Positions 22,122 to 35,978 are shown, counted from the first letter of the stretch. The stretch is 64,000 bases of DNA from Rhabditoides inermis (GCA_963966185.1 CAWZYM010000399.1:62001-126000), one strand, 5' to 3'. Program-made: numbers and translations. Notes: generated by a model from the letters alone, not told the origin.

Positions 22122-25100
22122 ATGAAGCTGCTGGCTCTCCTCGGCCTTGTGGCCCTCGCGGCCGCGCTGCCCACCCATCTGCCCACCCTGCAGTACCGCT
22201 TCTCCGCCCAGACGGTGTCGTACCTGCCTGCCCAGCCCGGATCGGCGACCACCATCCGCGCTCTCGTCTCCGCCAAGATCGACAAGGAGCACGTGCTGCT
22301 GCAGCTTTCCGAGGTGCAGTTCGCGCAGTCGCTCTCCCTGCCCGCCGGCCAGGTCGTTCCGTTCGAGAGGCTCGACGAGCTCGAGCTGCCCGAGAACACC
22401 CGCCAGGCTCTCCTCCTCCCGATCCGCTTCCACTACAAGCACGGAGTCGTCTCCTCCATCGAGTTCGCCCATGACGAGCCCGTCTGGACTGAGAACATCA
22501 AGAAGGCCATCGTCAACATGTTCCACATGAACATGCACAAGATCGACAAGCAGCTCGACCAGGCTTTCGACTACTATCTCACCGAGGTCAGTTTCTTCCA
22601 TTTTTAGCGCAATCATTTACTCTTGTTTCTTTCAGAAGAACGTGGAGGGAGTGTGCAACACGACTTACACCGTGCTGCCGACCGAGGAGCAGTTCGAGAT
22701 GGTGAAGGCGATCGACTACACCCAGTGTGAGACGAAGCCGACCCTGCGCGGTCTCCGCTTCTCCACCCCGCTGATCCGCGACCAGCAGCGCCTGCCCCTC
22801 ATCGCCCGTCTCTCCGAGCAGAAGATGCTGATTGAGAAAGACGCTCGCCTGCCCTACCTCGTCGAGTCCAAGGCCGTCTACTCGACCGAGGAGATGCGCA
22901 CTGAGATCCTGATGACTCTCGAGAAGAAGACCACATTCAACACACACATCACCCTGCCCCGTGAGATGCGCAAGACCGACCTGGTCTACTCCGACAAGCT
23001 GGAGATGCTGGAGGAGAAGCTGTACAAGAAGGGAGACATGACCTTCCTCCAGGAGTCGCCCGTCCAATACGAGGACATTGTCCGCGTCGCCCTGTCCCTC
23101 CTTGACGAGACCGAGGAGTCGCTCGTTCGCGTGATCCCCGTGCTTCGTCTGTGCACCATCGAGCAGCTGCAGTCTATCCATGACCAGATCGAGGAGAAGA
23201 CCATCCGTCACTCTCTTTTCCACCGCGCCCTCGTTCTTGCCGGAACCCGCTACACTGTCGAGCACATGCTCGAGGAGATGATGGCTGACCGCGTGGACAA
23301 GTGGGAGATGTACTCTCTCATCCAGCACATCGCCGAGACCCGCTACCCGTCGGAGCTGCTTGTGCAGAAGATGTGGGAGCTGATCGAATCTGTCTCCGAG
23401 CACAAGGCTCTTCGCCAGGCCGCCCTCCTCTCCACCGGATCCCTCATGCGCGCTGTCTGCTTCGAGGAGCACTGCGAGAGGGAGATCAAGATGAAGTGGG
23501 TCAAGATGATGGAAAAGGAGCTCGTCTCTTGCGACACCGATGCTGAGAAGGTCGTCATCGTGAAGATGTTTGCCAACGCCGGATTCGACATGGTCGTCTT
23601 CCCCCTGGAGAAGCTCATCCACTCCGAGGAGTCTGTTCTTGTGAGGTCCGAGGCCGTTGAGGCTCTGCTGTCCCTCCGCTACACCGTTCCTCGCAAGCTC
23701 GTCTCTCTCCTTATGCCCCTGATCAAGGACCGCCGTCAGCTGCCCGAGATCCGCTCGATCGCCGTCCGCGTTCTCCTCTCGGTCGAGACCCTCGACAACA
23801 CTCACCTCATTCAGATCGTCAACCTGCTCAACTCTGAGAAGGACATGCACTTCTACACCTACACCCTCTCCCTGCTCAAGAACGAGGAGCGCTTCGAGTT
23901 TGTGCGCGGATTTCTCCGCCCCCGCAAGACCTTCACCATCCGTTATGCTCGCGTCTTCAACAAGGAGATCTCTCTTGGAGCCATCTTCCAGCACCTGACC
24001 ACCAAGACCGGACTTCTGCCCAAGGAGATGACGCTGACCCTCGAGAACGTGTTCGGAACCCGCATGCACGAGAAGCTCTTCGAGGTGCGCATGCGCCAGG
24101 AGAACCTCGAGCAGCTCGTCTACACCCTCATCAAGACCCTTCCCGTGCAGACCGCCGAGAAGCTGCGTTCGCTCGCCTCTGAGATGGGAGTCGTCCCCCG
24201 CCGCGCCTCCACTCTGCGTCCCTCCGTCTACTTCTTCCTCACCTACAAGGGAATGAACTACGCCGTGCTTCCCCTCGAGGAAATCACCTCCTTCTTCCGC
24301 ACTCTTTCCCGCGTTTCCGAGCTGAAGAAGACTCTCTCCTTCTTCTGGGCCACTTTCGTCCATGACCACATGTACCGTGTGCCGACCATCCTCGGACTGC
24401 CCCTTGTCTACACTGAGAAGACGCCTCTTGTCGCTGGACTGAAGGGATCTTTCCTCTACAAGAACAACAAGCTCGCTGTTGAGTTTGACGGAGAGAAGAT
24501 GTTCTCTGCTATGCTGATCCGCTCTCTTCGCGTTGAGCTCCCCTTCGCCATCTCTGGACACAAGATGATCAAGACCATCCGCATCCGTCTCCCTATCCGC
24601 TACACTGTCGTTGTTGACGGACACAACAAGCTTCATTTCAAGCTCTTCACCGAGAAGTTTGACAAGAAGCCCGTATTCCTCATTGAGATTCGTCCTCTCA
24701 ACTTCATCACACGCCTTCCCGAGATCGTCTCCGAGAAGATTGAGGAGGAGCAGAAGACCGTTCTTCTCAACGTTTTCAACTTCAACCGCGTTTACGGAAA
24801 CGAGCTGAAGATGAAGGTCCGCGGACACGACAATGTGATGGAGATCCTTTTCGACAAGACCGCTGAGGTTCCCGAGTTCTATCACATCTACATGGTGCGT
24901 GAGCAGAAGGAGGAGAAGATGCTGTCGATCAAGATGGACAAGAAACTCGCCCAGATCGGAGAGTGGAACAAGACCCCGCTCGTCTCCCGCATCCTCGTCA
25001 CCCTCAAGGCGGAGGAGAAGAAGATGGCCGAGATCACCTTCGACTATCTGTTCAACTCGCTTGTGCAGCACTTCGAAATGCTCGTGCGTCACGAGGATCG

Positions 25101-26467
25101 CCAGATTATCAAGGCTCATCTCACTCAGACTCTCCGCAACAACTTCCTCTTCAACAACGGAAAGGTGGAGCTGATGCGCTCTCTGATCAAGATCGAGTCT
25201 GTGCTCGGACGCCAGGAGATCAAGTCTCTTGTCAACTACGACATCGAGTCAAAGTACGAGCTGCTGTTTGCCCGCCTCATCAACTACATCAACACCTACC
25301 CCATGATCGAGATGCTGCCGATGAAGAACGCTGACAACAAGGTGCTCTTCCACATCAAGTACTCGAACGAGCGCGTCGCTGCCAAGCTGGAGACCCCCGA
25401 GAAGAAGATGATCCTCCTCGAGCAGGCTGCTCTCCCCGAGATGGACTCGTGCCTTCTCAAGGACTCCCGCGTCTCCACCTTCGATGACGTCATCTTCCGC
25501 ACTCCCTTCAGCAAGTGCTATCAGGTGCTCGCCAAGGACTGTTCCGACAAACCCCGCTTTGCAGTGCTCGTCAAGAAGACTCTCAGAGACTACAAGATGG
25601 TCAAGATCATTGACACCGAGAAGGAGATCGAGGTTGAGAAGAAGAACGGAGAGTTTGTCGTCTACGTCGACGGAGAAAAGATCGGCATGCGCTCGTATGA
25701 GAACTACGGAATCTTCGAGGAGGAGAACAAGATTGTTATCTCTTCCGCTCTTCTGACTGTCGAGTTCAGCGGAAAGACTGTGAAGACTCTTCTTGGATGG
25801 GAGATGCAGGGACAGCTGTGCGGTCTGTGCGGACACTACGACGGAGACATGACCAACGAGTTCATCCGCGCCGACAACACCGAGACCGACGATCTTGAGG
25901 AGTTCCACCGTAGCTTCATGGTCGAGAAGAAGGAGTGCCGCGACGAGAAGATGGAGAAGATCTACCAGCTGGAGAAGGAGGAGTACGAGCTCGAGGAGGA
26001 TGAGGAGGAGATGATCCGCGAGGAAGAGACCCTTTGGGAGGAGGACACCGAGGAGGAGTACGAGATCGTGAAGAAGGAGAAGAAGATCATCCGCGACTCC
26101 GAAGAGAACGACTATGACGAGACCAGTGAGTGTTTATCTTTTATCTCCTCTATCATCACGATTTTTCAGCCCCCATGGAGAAGACTCTTGTGCGCGAGAT
26201 GAAGGACGAGGTTTGCTTCTCCCTCCAGCCTGTGCCCGTCTGCGAGAAGAACACCATGATCGACGAGGAGAAGACCATCAAGGTGAGACCGTTGTTAGTA
26301 TATCCTCTATGTCATCTGTTCAGGTCCGTTTCTTCTGCATGGAGCGTTCTTCCGTCGAGGCTCACCGTCTCATCCGCGAGGCTCGTCGTGAGGTCCTCGA
26401 CCTGTCTGACCGCACCGAGTCTCTCATCAAGACCGTCCGCGTGCCCAAGACCTGCGTCGCTTTCTAA
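22122..26467 (+). CDS. vit: Vitellogenin (yolk protein precursor)
   Basis: Four exons encode 1403 residues: 22122-22586, 22636-26125, 26170-26282, 26324-26467. A signal peptide (MKLLALLGLVALAAA) begins a vitellogenin N-terminal lipid-transfer module. The middle is the long Glu/Lys-rich beta-sheet region. A von Willebrand factor D domain begins near residue 1120 and contains GQLCGLCGHYDGDMTNEF near 1215. A strongly acidic linker rich in EEE follows, then a Cys-containing C-terminal tail (VCFSLQPVPVCEKN, ending KTCVAF). Vitellogenins are made in the intestine, secreted, and taken up by oocytes as yolk. The protein is about 200 residues shorter than C. elegans VIT-2 as I recall it. Codon use is extremely biased (CTC, GAG, AAG, CGC), as expected for very high expression, and this bias produces a long spurious antisense frame. 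Confidence 0.97.
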
Positions 26468-26924
26468 ACATAACGCGTCTGAATATAAACTTTTGTATAC
26501 GGAACTACAAAATGATCGCTCTGAATTCTGAAAAAAAACTTTTTAGCACATCCTGTCTCTTGTCAGTTGAAGACCTTTTGAGTCGCGATCTTCGGTGCGT
26601 GCGCGCAGTTATTTTATTACGCGATCCGCGTACATACGTCTGCGAACAGGTCGGTGTGCCTCTGTCGTCCACTTTTGTTCTGGCATTTGTGTGATAGGGG
26701 GGATGTTGAGTCGCCCGGGTAACGCCCGGCGCCCTCGCCTTCTCACCACTCCCTCTCTCTTCCTCGTCTCGCCCCTCGAAGCTCACTCACACACTCACCG
26801 TACCGCCGCCGACGACACGCTCTCACCCATTTCACGATTCATTATTGCTAGCGCGCACAGTTTCAGATGCCTTGATTGCGGCGTTGTTTCAGTGTCGTTC
26901 CGGGCTGAGGGGATGCAGTAGAGT
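26468..26924. other. Intergenic region between vitellogenin and the MGAC gene
   Basis: This 457-bp region includes the vitellogenin 3' UTR and the upstream region of the small lipidated-protein gene. No further exon was recognised. Confidence 0.55.
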
Positions 26925-27561
26925 ATGGGCGCGTGCGGTTCGTGTCTGCGGTTGATGCTCGACGCGGAATCGGACGTCAAGATCCACGGTCAGTGTAACT
27001 ACCTATTATAAGTCTCTGCACACAAAGAGCATGCCGCTTAATCCTTTCTGCGACTGTTGCCCGTCTCATATTGTGATTACATCACTCACCCCACGCTATT
27101 CAACCGCATGCGAATCGATTATACCGTTCTCAATTATATTGTTTGTCGCTGTGACTATTAGCACACATGTGTTTTTGTAATGAAATCGCCGCGAAATTTC
27201 GAACAAAGTTTTTCATTTCACATGAGAGACGCAGTTTTGTGTATTCTGTATTTTCACTGTAAAACAGTCAACCGCTTCTCGGTTTATGTGATAAGAATGT
27301 GCGGTAAGAACTGCGTTTTCTAGAGTCAGCTCAGCCATTTAATCTCATTTCGTGTTCTTATGACATATCTTATCAGTGATCGAGGCGACGTCGATTGCTG
27401 GACCGGAGCATTCTATAGTGCAGCCGCAACGGCCCGCAACGCAACCTTCCGGGCCCTCATTACAAGTAGGTTGTGAACCGTGAACTTAACGTTAATAAGT
27501 ACACTGACGTGACTTTCAGGTTCCCAATCCTCATAAGAATCGGAATCAGCTGGAAGTGTAG
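26925..27561 (+). CDS. Small protein with MGACGSC lipidation signal
   Basis: Three exons (26925-26988, 27377-27465, 27520-27561) encode 64 residues with good splice sites and consistent phases. The N-terminus MGACGSC is a typical dual-lipidation signal: Gly2 for N-myristoylation, and Cys4 and Cys7 for palmitoylation. The rest is a short polar stretch (LMLDAESDVKIH), a Pro/Gln-rich part (QPQRPATQPSGPSLQ) and the ending PNPHKNRNQLEV. It has no membrane segment or catalytic motif. I do not recognise the family; a membrane-tethered adaptor is a guess from the N-terminus. An AATAAA lies at 27753-27758. Because the gene is small, it could be a chance frame, but three matched splice junctions argue otherwise. 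Confidence 0.58.
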
Positions 27562-28137
27562 CGGCTCGTTGTTCCGCTGTCCATTCATCGCCGTGCTTGC
27601 CCCTTTGCCAAGTGTCACACACATCCACATGTACATGGTTTATAAGTATGCAACTTTCTCGTCGTCGTCACATTCCTTCGTGTACACACACACAAACACA
27701 TACAGAGAGAGAAGACAGACACTCATACGCACATACACAATGAGTTCTCGTGAATAAATCGCTATCACCGGTAGAGAGAGAGAACGCAACAAATATGGTC
27801 GGCATGACACACACACTCAAGATAGAATTAGGATCGGCAACCCTAGAGAGATCGGCGAGAGGGAAAAGCGGGGGGAGGGGGTTGGTTGGGGCGGTGGATG
27901 TTTCATATGGAGGCTTTCTTCGCGAACCGCACCCAGTGTTCCACTGTTTGTCTGCCCATGTCGAGCACTATACTGCGCGACTCGGTGCCACCCTCTGTGT
28001 ACTCGGCACGACTGTCCAGCGCCGCAGTGTGCTAAACAATTTCTTCATAAGCCCTTGTTATTATGTTTGTCATTGTGACTATTAAAACATTTTAACAAAG
28101 TGTTCAATTTCCCATGGGGACCGCAGTACAGTGACAT
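27562..28137. other. Convergent intergenic region
   Basis: This lies between the 3' ends of the small MGAC gene (plus) and the GPCR (minus). It contains a short AC-rich tract near 27686-27700 and a GGGG-rich run at 27870-27892. No coding exon was recognised. Confidence 0.55.
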
Positions 28138-31100
28138 TCAATTCACCTGAGGATTGAAGTCGTCTTCATCATCACTACTTTCCCGCCAGCCTTCCGAAGA
28201 GTCGTAGAGGGGGTTCACCCTGAAAAACAATCTTCGTATTTTTCCATAATCAAAGCAGGTGGTCGCATTTGTAATCGAGTAATGTATTCACTAGAATATT
28301 GTGATTAGTCATTAGTCACATTTCTGGCTACAAAAGTGCTAGATGGACTTTAGTTTCTTGCGTCACTGCCTACTGTTTTCGAAAGTTTATAACAAACTTT
28401 AACTTTTGCATGTCGTTTTGCTTGAAGCAATTGCGTGGCGCTGAAGAAAGCAAAAGTCGCGCCTTCTGTCTGATCTTTCGTAATGCAAACGGGATGAATG
28501 GGAATATCACAGCGCGAATAGGCTATAATTACGCTAGGATTTCTGACGAACGCACGTCAGCGAATAGCTGCGTCGAACATTCAAACAAGCGCTGCATTGA
28601 TAATCTCGAGAAAACTTCAGAGATGTGATATTTGAAAAGGCCGTACGTGACTTGCTCGAAAAAGATCACACTCTCGTGACTATTCTCAGGCGGCAACGAA
28701 AGAACACGAGTTTGGTGGCAAATATTTGATGAAGAGAGTATAAGTACTGACCGCATGATGAACTCGCATAGCTGTTCAAAGTCTCGCGATTGCATTTGCA
28801 GCGAGCTGCGCACAAAGTTGCCGTCGCGACCCGTGCCTCGAGATCTGAAACAAAATGTTTTATTTTTTCTGTATAAACACAACTATTGTATAATTTCATA
28901 GGAATTTAAATGTTAGCGTTATAGAGAATCACACGTCATTCTCAGAAAATGCACCTTCTCATGCTCATGCGTACTATAGTTCAAATCATTGAAATGACTT
29001 GCTTTTTCCTAGGTTTAAATGAACTCACCTGGTCGACATTCGATTTTTGCCCGTGTTGACGCCATTCGAACGCCTGAAATAGAGCTGCATATGCGAATTC
29101 GTTCGATATAATTTCTGCTCGAACTCAGTTCAACAAGTTCGTCAGAAAAAAAATGTCCCATAATTTTAAAGCACACAAAACGGTTGAACAGCGTACTTAT
29201 ATTTCATTTCAAGATCGTCCAGAAATCTTTGATCTTTATCTAACCAACCTAGCATATTTCGTGAAAAAAATTGAACCTCATTTACGAGCCCACTCTAGTA
29301 ATAACGGAAGTGAGCAAATGAATACGATTGAATTTACTCTCGACATTTATTAAGAATGGACTAACCTGGAGACATTGTGTCTCCCAGAGCGTAGCGGAAG
29401 CGCAAGGGCCCGCTTGCGAATGCGGAATCGAAGCCACGCACAAGTCAGCATCTCCCTATTTTACAAAATTATGTTCATTTTAGTTTTTTTTTTCAAAAAA
29501 AATAATCAAAAACCGGTTTATTTATTTGAGTTGTCCTACTGTATTAGAAAAAAGCTTGTGCTTAGTTCTTTAGTAGTGCTGTAGTGTACCTAGAAAACTA
29601 TTGTTACATTTCGAGTTGAGCGAAATGTCACAATTGAGAGAAAATGCTAAGTACTCGCGAGGATTTCCTTGACAACGAAAACATGTTATAGTTCACGGTT
29701 TTAGAGTTACCACATATTTAAAAATGCAGGGAAGTGGTGAAAATCTAATGTACAAAAAGAATAGTATAATGAATGCTATAATATTATATTGAATTTTTTA
29801 ACCTTACCTGTATGTCATGCGCATCCGGTCGTTGAAATAGGCGTAGATGAAGGGATTGCAAGTGTGGTTCACCATCCAGATCTGGGATTCATTACATTCA
29901 GTACGTGAAAGGACATTTTCATGGGTAACATTTTTTTTAAACTATAAAATGTAAGCAATTTTCAGTTCAGTTCGATTTTTCACCCTGGTGCTAGATAACT
30001 AAACTTTGAAATTTGTAGCGTACTGCCGTTATATGAAATGATTTCTACAGAGTTGCAGACCAAAGGCGCAAGTGGTTACAGTAGAACATAAAACTGCAAA
30101 AAAAGGGAAATGTAAAAAAAAACATCTCACGGACCATATGCAGTGTGATGCATTGCCAGTATTTTAGCGACCCGGCTGCTGTCGGTTTCACAAAGTAGAT
30201 CACACTCGCCACCGTACACAACAGGGACGGATAGAAGAACTGGAACGTGAGTCGCGCCTGCAATGACTTGTTTACTTGTTTGCACGTCCAGCAAACAGCA
30301 AACAAACTAACAAACAAACAAACAACGCCCTCCCCCCACCTGCTTGCGAAACCGATTCGCGCTGTTCTGGTTGAGCTTGTTGTGGTTGATTTTTTGCTTC
30401 ACCTAGAATGAGGTAAATGTATGTTCTTTGCGTACGCATTACAGCATCTACAATTATCGTGTTTGTTCGATGCCGATAGGCTTCTGTTCGCGTTTCCGAC
30501 TGATTCCTAGGCTACCCGAAAAGTGCAGCCCTCCCGATAGATGAATGAGTCTGCAGCGTCTCCTCAATTTCCGCCCGCCCGCAACGTAATTGTCGTGTGT
30601 ATGCGAGGTTTTTTCAGTAAATTTATGATGTGTTGTCATTGCTACATGTTTTTGGGATTCGAAGAATGTAGTGCATAGTAACTTACTTGACGTATTTTGA
30701 GAAGCACTAGACTGGAGCACAGCCATTGCGCCGTCACTGCGACTGCGTTCACTGTCAGTAGCACGTAGTAGAACAGATCTGAATTGATAAATTGATACTT
30801 TCCCTTAGAAACTTTCCATTTACATATTTTAATTTACAAAATGGTGGTAGCGGGCGTCAATCCATCTTAGATATGAGTAAATCCTTATACTATCGTCTGA
30901 GTTATACCGCAACTTGGAGAATGCTACGTGGGAGCGGTATCCGCATGCGAAATGACCATTACCTAGTCGACTAGCTAGATGACTCGTAGTAGAATTGCAT
31001 ACTAGCTAGTTTACTAGTAATAAAAGTATCATTACTAGTAGTAGACTCCAGGCTATCCATCTCTCATGCAAAACCCTCATGGACATTACAAAAGATGCAA

Positions 31101-33260
31101 CATGTAAGATGCAATGCAAAAATTTTATGAGCTTGATGTTATTCGTGAAACTAATCAAGATACTGTCATTGTGTTCATCTGCCCACATTCTGAACCTGCA
31201 TTTTTTCATTCGGCGCAAAAAGCTACGACCATCTTAGGTTCTGATTGATTTCGTACGTGCTGTACGTGTATGTATGTACGTACGAAGTACGAACCTGCCC
31301 GCCTGCCGCCCACGTTGAGAAAGGAGTAGCTGAGGATGTCCCGTCGAATCCCCATCAGAGGATATGGAAACGAACCGAACGCCGCTGAAAAACTCACATC
31401 CGTTCACCACCCACGACAAAATCACTCATACATTAACATAAACAGTGTAACTCGCTCAACTTTGTTCTATATCTGTAGTATATGCGTAAAACTAATGTTT
31501 ACATCGTGTGCTACAAATTGAAATTGAAAATTGACATCAGTCCCTCTGTGGCGGAGCGAATAAACAAGTTGACGACGAAAATAGAGACAGATAAAAAGAT
31601 AGCTGACCTGCTCCGATGCCAGTGATCCATGTGGCGATAGAGCCGACCGCCGCCACCCACACTCGATTCAGCGACTTGGCTCGAGTGCCGTAGAAACAGA
31701 TCGCGATACATCTGTAACGTATAATACATGATGTATGTGGTTGTATTTCACGTGAACGTACGTAAGCCAACATTTGTAAGCTTTTTGTTTATAGTAAAAC
31801 ACTCAATCATTACGATGTTTTTCGTCGGCGATTTCAACACAAACAGTTTGCGTGGCACATGGTCTCTGTTTCTGGGTGCAGCTGGTCTGCTGATTGCGGC
31901 AGGTGAAAAGCAAATGAGAGATCAGCACACAAATTTTAACAAAATTCGCGCGCGCAACACGAATTACAATGTCTTGTGAAAAGACAAGGATAGCTCCATT
32001 GTGTACTCGAAATGTATATAAAACTTAGATATATATATAGCTATATAGTATAGTTATAAATAGAAATGTGTCCCTCACCTATTCAGTCCCAACAGCGCAT
32101 AGCTGGCGACTCCGGCGATCCACGCAGCGATCTGACACATTGACAGCGCGGCGTGCACCGAAGTGGACTGAAACAAACATGTGTATTAATAATAATAACA
32201 CGTTCACTTTGTACATAAGAGAAAAAGAATATGAAATGGAAGTGTCAGCGAGGCTCGGAAGTAGATGGAGCACAGATTTCCTGGAGCACAAAAATCTTCC
32301 TACCTCGACGTGCTCTCCCTTCCAGACGAGGTCGCATCCGGTGGCTATCCCGGCGACTAGCATCACCACACTGTCCGCCAACGCCACATTAGCCATAAGA
32401 GTGTAGGCGGACAGGCGATACACCCTGCAAACATGGATTTTACCCATAGCTCTACGGTTTTTGAAATGATTTATGGATTTTTTTCACAGATTCATTTTCG
32501 TGGTTTTCGTATTATAAACCCCCTGGAAACTTTTACAGTAACTTAATAAGATTAACACTTTACACATTCCAAAATTGAAAGTATCGTTGTTTCATTGAAC
32601 TGTTGACGGTACAAACCCCCGGGCGATAAATTGAACCTCACGTCATCTGGCTTGCTACCTTGCTATGTTGCATGTCTCTGGTTCTAGAATAGCGGAATGC
32701 GCATTTCGTGGAAGAGAGAGTGTGTGTGAGCTGTGTGTGTGGATATATTGCGTGCTCTTGACCGTAAAGCGCCCTCTATCCAGAATAGCCACTCGAGTCG
32801 ACCACCCCCTAGGGGATATTGTATTTCCAGACGGCTCACAGTATAGGTATACACACATGACCATATCGAATGAGGGTTGAGCGGGTTAGAGGTGAAAAGA
32901 GTGAGAGAGTGATAGAGAGAGGGGGGAGGGGAAGGATGAAAGGTAGTAGGACAGGGAGATGCTCAGGCGTCGTTCACTCTCATCCCCTTCACTTTCTCCC
33001 TCTCTCCCTCTCTCCTCCTTCTGCTCAGCAGTACTTAGACGAGAACACAAAGATGGCGGGAGGAGGAGAGTGAATCTCTCCGCATCTATGTACGACGAGA
33101 AGAACCAGACTAGGTGCTACTCTCTCCCTGCCTCTATCTCTCTCTCTCTCTCTCTCCTTCTCACTCTCACTTTTTCCTCTCTTCTTAACCCTTCGAGTAA
33201 CATGCAAGGAGGACGGGCAAAAACAATCCCCCGCCACCTGAATAGCCCAAGGGGTGAATC

Positions 33261-33319
<59 letters not shown>

Positions 33320-33324
33320 GAGAT

Positions 33325-33355
<31 letters not shown>

Positions 33356-33675
33356 TGTCGTGTGCGAGAGCCTAAATGTGAGACACACAAATCGCATTGC
33401 ACGCTGCTCTGACAAGCGCTTTTTGCGCGCGGCTCAAGGATCCCCCCATAATATCTTCTGGCAGTTCAGAAGTGTGTCTCAATCCCCCCTCTCGCTCATT
33501 GCACACACGCAGGTGTTGGACATACCAGATGCAATTACAATTGGATATAGTGTTTCGTCGGTTAAAAAGTGAGCGGACCGGGTGAAATTTGATGAAGTTT
33601 TTTTTTCAGTTGCGAGTTGTGTTGGGGATCTGCCACTGCGCATATCAATGGCTGTGTGTTTCGGGGAGAGGGAGA

Positions 33676-33729
<54 letters not shown>

Positions 33730-34149
33730 ACTATGGTTTCTAGACGGACATATGGCAAGTGTGGAAGCAAGAGCTGGGAGACTTTTGAGATCTCAACTGT
33801 AAACAAACGCCATCGACTCGTAAACAACGAAAAATAGAAGAAAGTTGCAAAGAGATCATCCACACAAAAGTCGGCCTAGACGCGGATAATAAAATAATAG
33901 CAAGCACGCGCGTGTGCCAGACGCATACGTAAAACTCGACGAGCTAATGCGATAAGCGAATCAGAGGGTAAACACATTGGCCGCTCACCTGTTGGAGACA
34001 ATCATGACGACTGTGGCGAGGTTGCACAGCATTCCGACCGTGCCGATCGCGATGTACGCGCCGCCCGTCAACTGATCCACGTCCACGTCGAGTAACGCAT
34101 CTGAAGGCCTCGACGACGACGACGGCATCGCGGAGAGGCGCGCATCCAT
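28138..34149 (-). CDS. Orphan rhodopsin-family G protein-coupled receptor
   Basis: Thirteen minus-strand exons encode about 408 residues: 34149-33989, 32424-32304, 32167-32079, 31711-31608, 31384-31295, 30778-30687, 30402-30340, 30257-30135, 29881-29808, 29455-29366, 29073-29029, 28844-28752, 28219-28138. The product has seven hydrophobic segments and class A landmarks: TM2 MANVALADSVVML, the TM3 end LLGLNRCIAI (in place of DRY), a basic third loop (KQKINHNKLNQNSANRFRKQ), and TM7 WMVNHTCNPFIYAYFN with the NPxxY motif. A long Ser/Arg-rich cytosolic tail ends in an acidic SSDDEDDFNPQ. The ligand is unknown. The TM6-TM7 junction is odd: keeping the frame needs a weak GTCC donor after 30135, four bases before a good GTGAG donor. 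Intron 1 is 1.56 kb and holds several GA tracts. Confidence 0.86.
33262..33357 (+). repeat. (GA)n microsatellite in GPCR intron 1
   Basis: A nearly pure GA tract of about 95 bases with a few GGGA and ATAG interruptions. A second tract lies at 33660-33727 in the same intron. Confidence 0.97.
33660..33727 (+). repeat. (GA)n microsatellite in GPCR intron 1
   Basis: About 68 bases of GA with two GGGA steps at the start. It lies on the plus strand, so it reads as (CT)n in the GPCR transcript. Confidence 0.96.
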
Positions 34150-34469
34150 ATCACGCCTGCAACGTAGTGGACTAGAGGCAACATATTGGCGTCACTCGGT
34201 AATAAACAGTCTGGAAAGGAGAGAGTGCGCAAATTCGGGGATGCGAGAAAGGGAGAGAGAGAGAGAGAGAAAGGCATCGCAGCGAACCGAAGGGCAATCG
34301 CCCTCGGAAAGAGGCACATGAAAACAGCAATTAGACCCGGGCCGGCGAGCCGCTGCCGTCGTTTCGAATATATGGAAATTTGAGTGGCTGTGTGGCTCTC
34401 TCTCTCTCTCGCTTTCGCAAGCGAAACCTAGGAGAGCGCGCCGGTAGAGCGGGCGAGAAGAGAGGGAGG

Positions 34470-34524
<55 letters not shown>

Positions 34525-34789
34525 AACGAACGCTGATTGCTGGGCCGGCGCGAGCTGGCATTCAGAAGACAGGAAGCGAGAGGGTCCCCAGCACCCCCGC
34601 CGCGAAAAAAAGAGGACACGATCAAAGGACAGTGGCGACGACGTTGTCTGAGAGGAAGGGAGGGAGGGGAGAGAGAGGGAGAGAGACAGAGAGACAGAGA
34701 GACAGAGATAAAGAAAGAGAGTCGTATCCACGTAGATACAGTCGCGCACCTCTCCGAAGGTCTAATCGAATAGGCTGCAAGAATTAGAA

Positions 34790-34831
<42 letters not shown>

Positions 34832-35053
34832 AGGGAGGGAGGGAGGGAGGGAGGGAGAGAAGGACTTCTGACATATATATGGTCGGTTGCTATCCGAATC
34901 ACTGCCCTCCTTGCTTCTTCTCTTTTAGTCCCTCCTATCTGAACAAATTGCCTCTTTCCCTCGCCCTCTCTCGTCCCTTTCTCTCTCTCTCTTTCGCTCT
35001 CCACACTAGATATATGCGGAGCGCTGAGAGTGAGTGAATGAAAGTGAGAGTAG

Positions 35054-35095
<42 letters not shown>

Positions 35096-35208
35096 CTCGC
35101 GTTCTCCAGAGTGACTGCGAGAAGTGAGAATGGTAATTACAACTAGAAAGATGTACAGAAGAGAACCGCCTCAATTACAAGTGCACATATATACTAACAA
35201 GAGGAGCC

Positions 35209-35246
<38 letters not shown>

Positions 35247-35929
35247 TAGAAGACGAGCCATCGTCTTCACTCGACAAGCTACTCTTCATCCAAATTGTAA
35301 CACACACTCACCCAGCCACTCTCTCTCTCTCCTCTCCTCTCACTCTCAAAAGAGATTCAGTCACCGTCGAAAACATGATTTCCCGACGATTCGCGGAGAG
35401 CCCGGAGAGAAGCGACACAAAGACAGAGAGGGACGCGGCGAGAGAGCGCACTCTGCTCGGGGGGAAAGACGACGAGCGCGCAAGGTACGTAAAGGAGCGC
35501 GGCACAAGTGGATTTGTATCACCACATCATTAGAGGAGGTGTACAGAGGAGTAGGGAATCACGCTCGAAAAGAGAGAGCGAGGAAAAACACAGAGCGATA
35601 GAGCCGAATGTCACTCTCTGGAAGACACATTCCAAGAGTGAGGGCTCCACAACTCACAAGTGAATACTCAGAATGGGACGAGTGAGGGAGGGATAGTATT
35701 ATGCCTGGAACGTCGCGAGTCGCCCAAAATTCGCCCTCGTGGCTGCGGCGACACCCAAATTTCCGTAAACACTCGTATGTGTGTGGAGTGTGAAGGCAGG
35801 TGGGCAGCAGCCACAAACCGAACACCACTGCAATTAACCGTCAAATCTACGCAATGTGAATTCGCACTGTTTTCAACAACACGATCACGAGCTGCAGCAT
35901 CGCATATGACGCCTCGCAATTTCGAAAGC

Positions 35930-35978
<49 letters not shown>

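Noticed and set aside
22588..25119. An 843-codon open frame on the minus strand opposite vitellogenin
   Set aside because: It is a shadow of the extreme codon bias in the vitellogenin coding strand. Its Leu/Glu/Asp/Val-rich product is low complexity and lacks any domain or splice context.
34192..34874. Long Ser/Leu-rich and Arg/Glu-rich frames
   Set aside because: These are translations of (CT)n and (GA)n repeats in all frames; no signal peptide, splice sites or family match.
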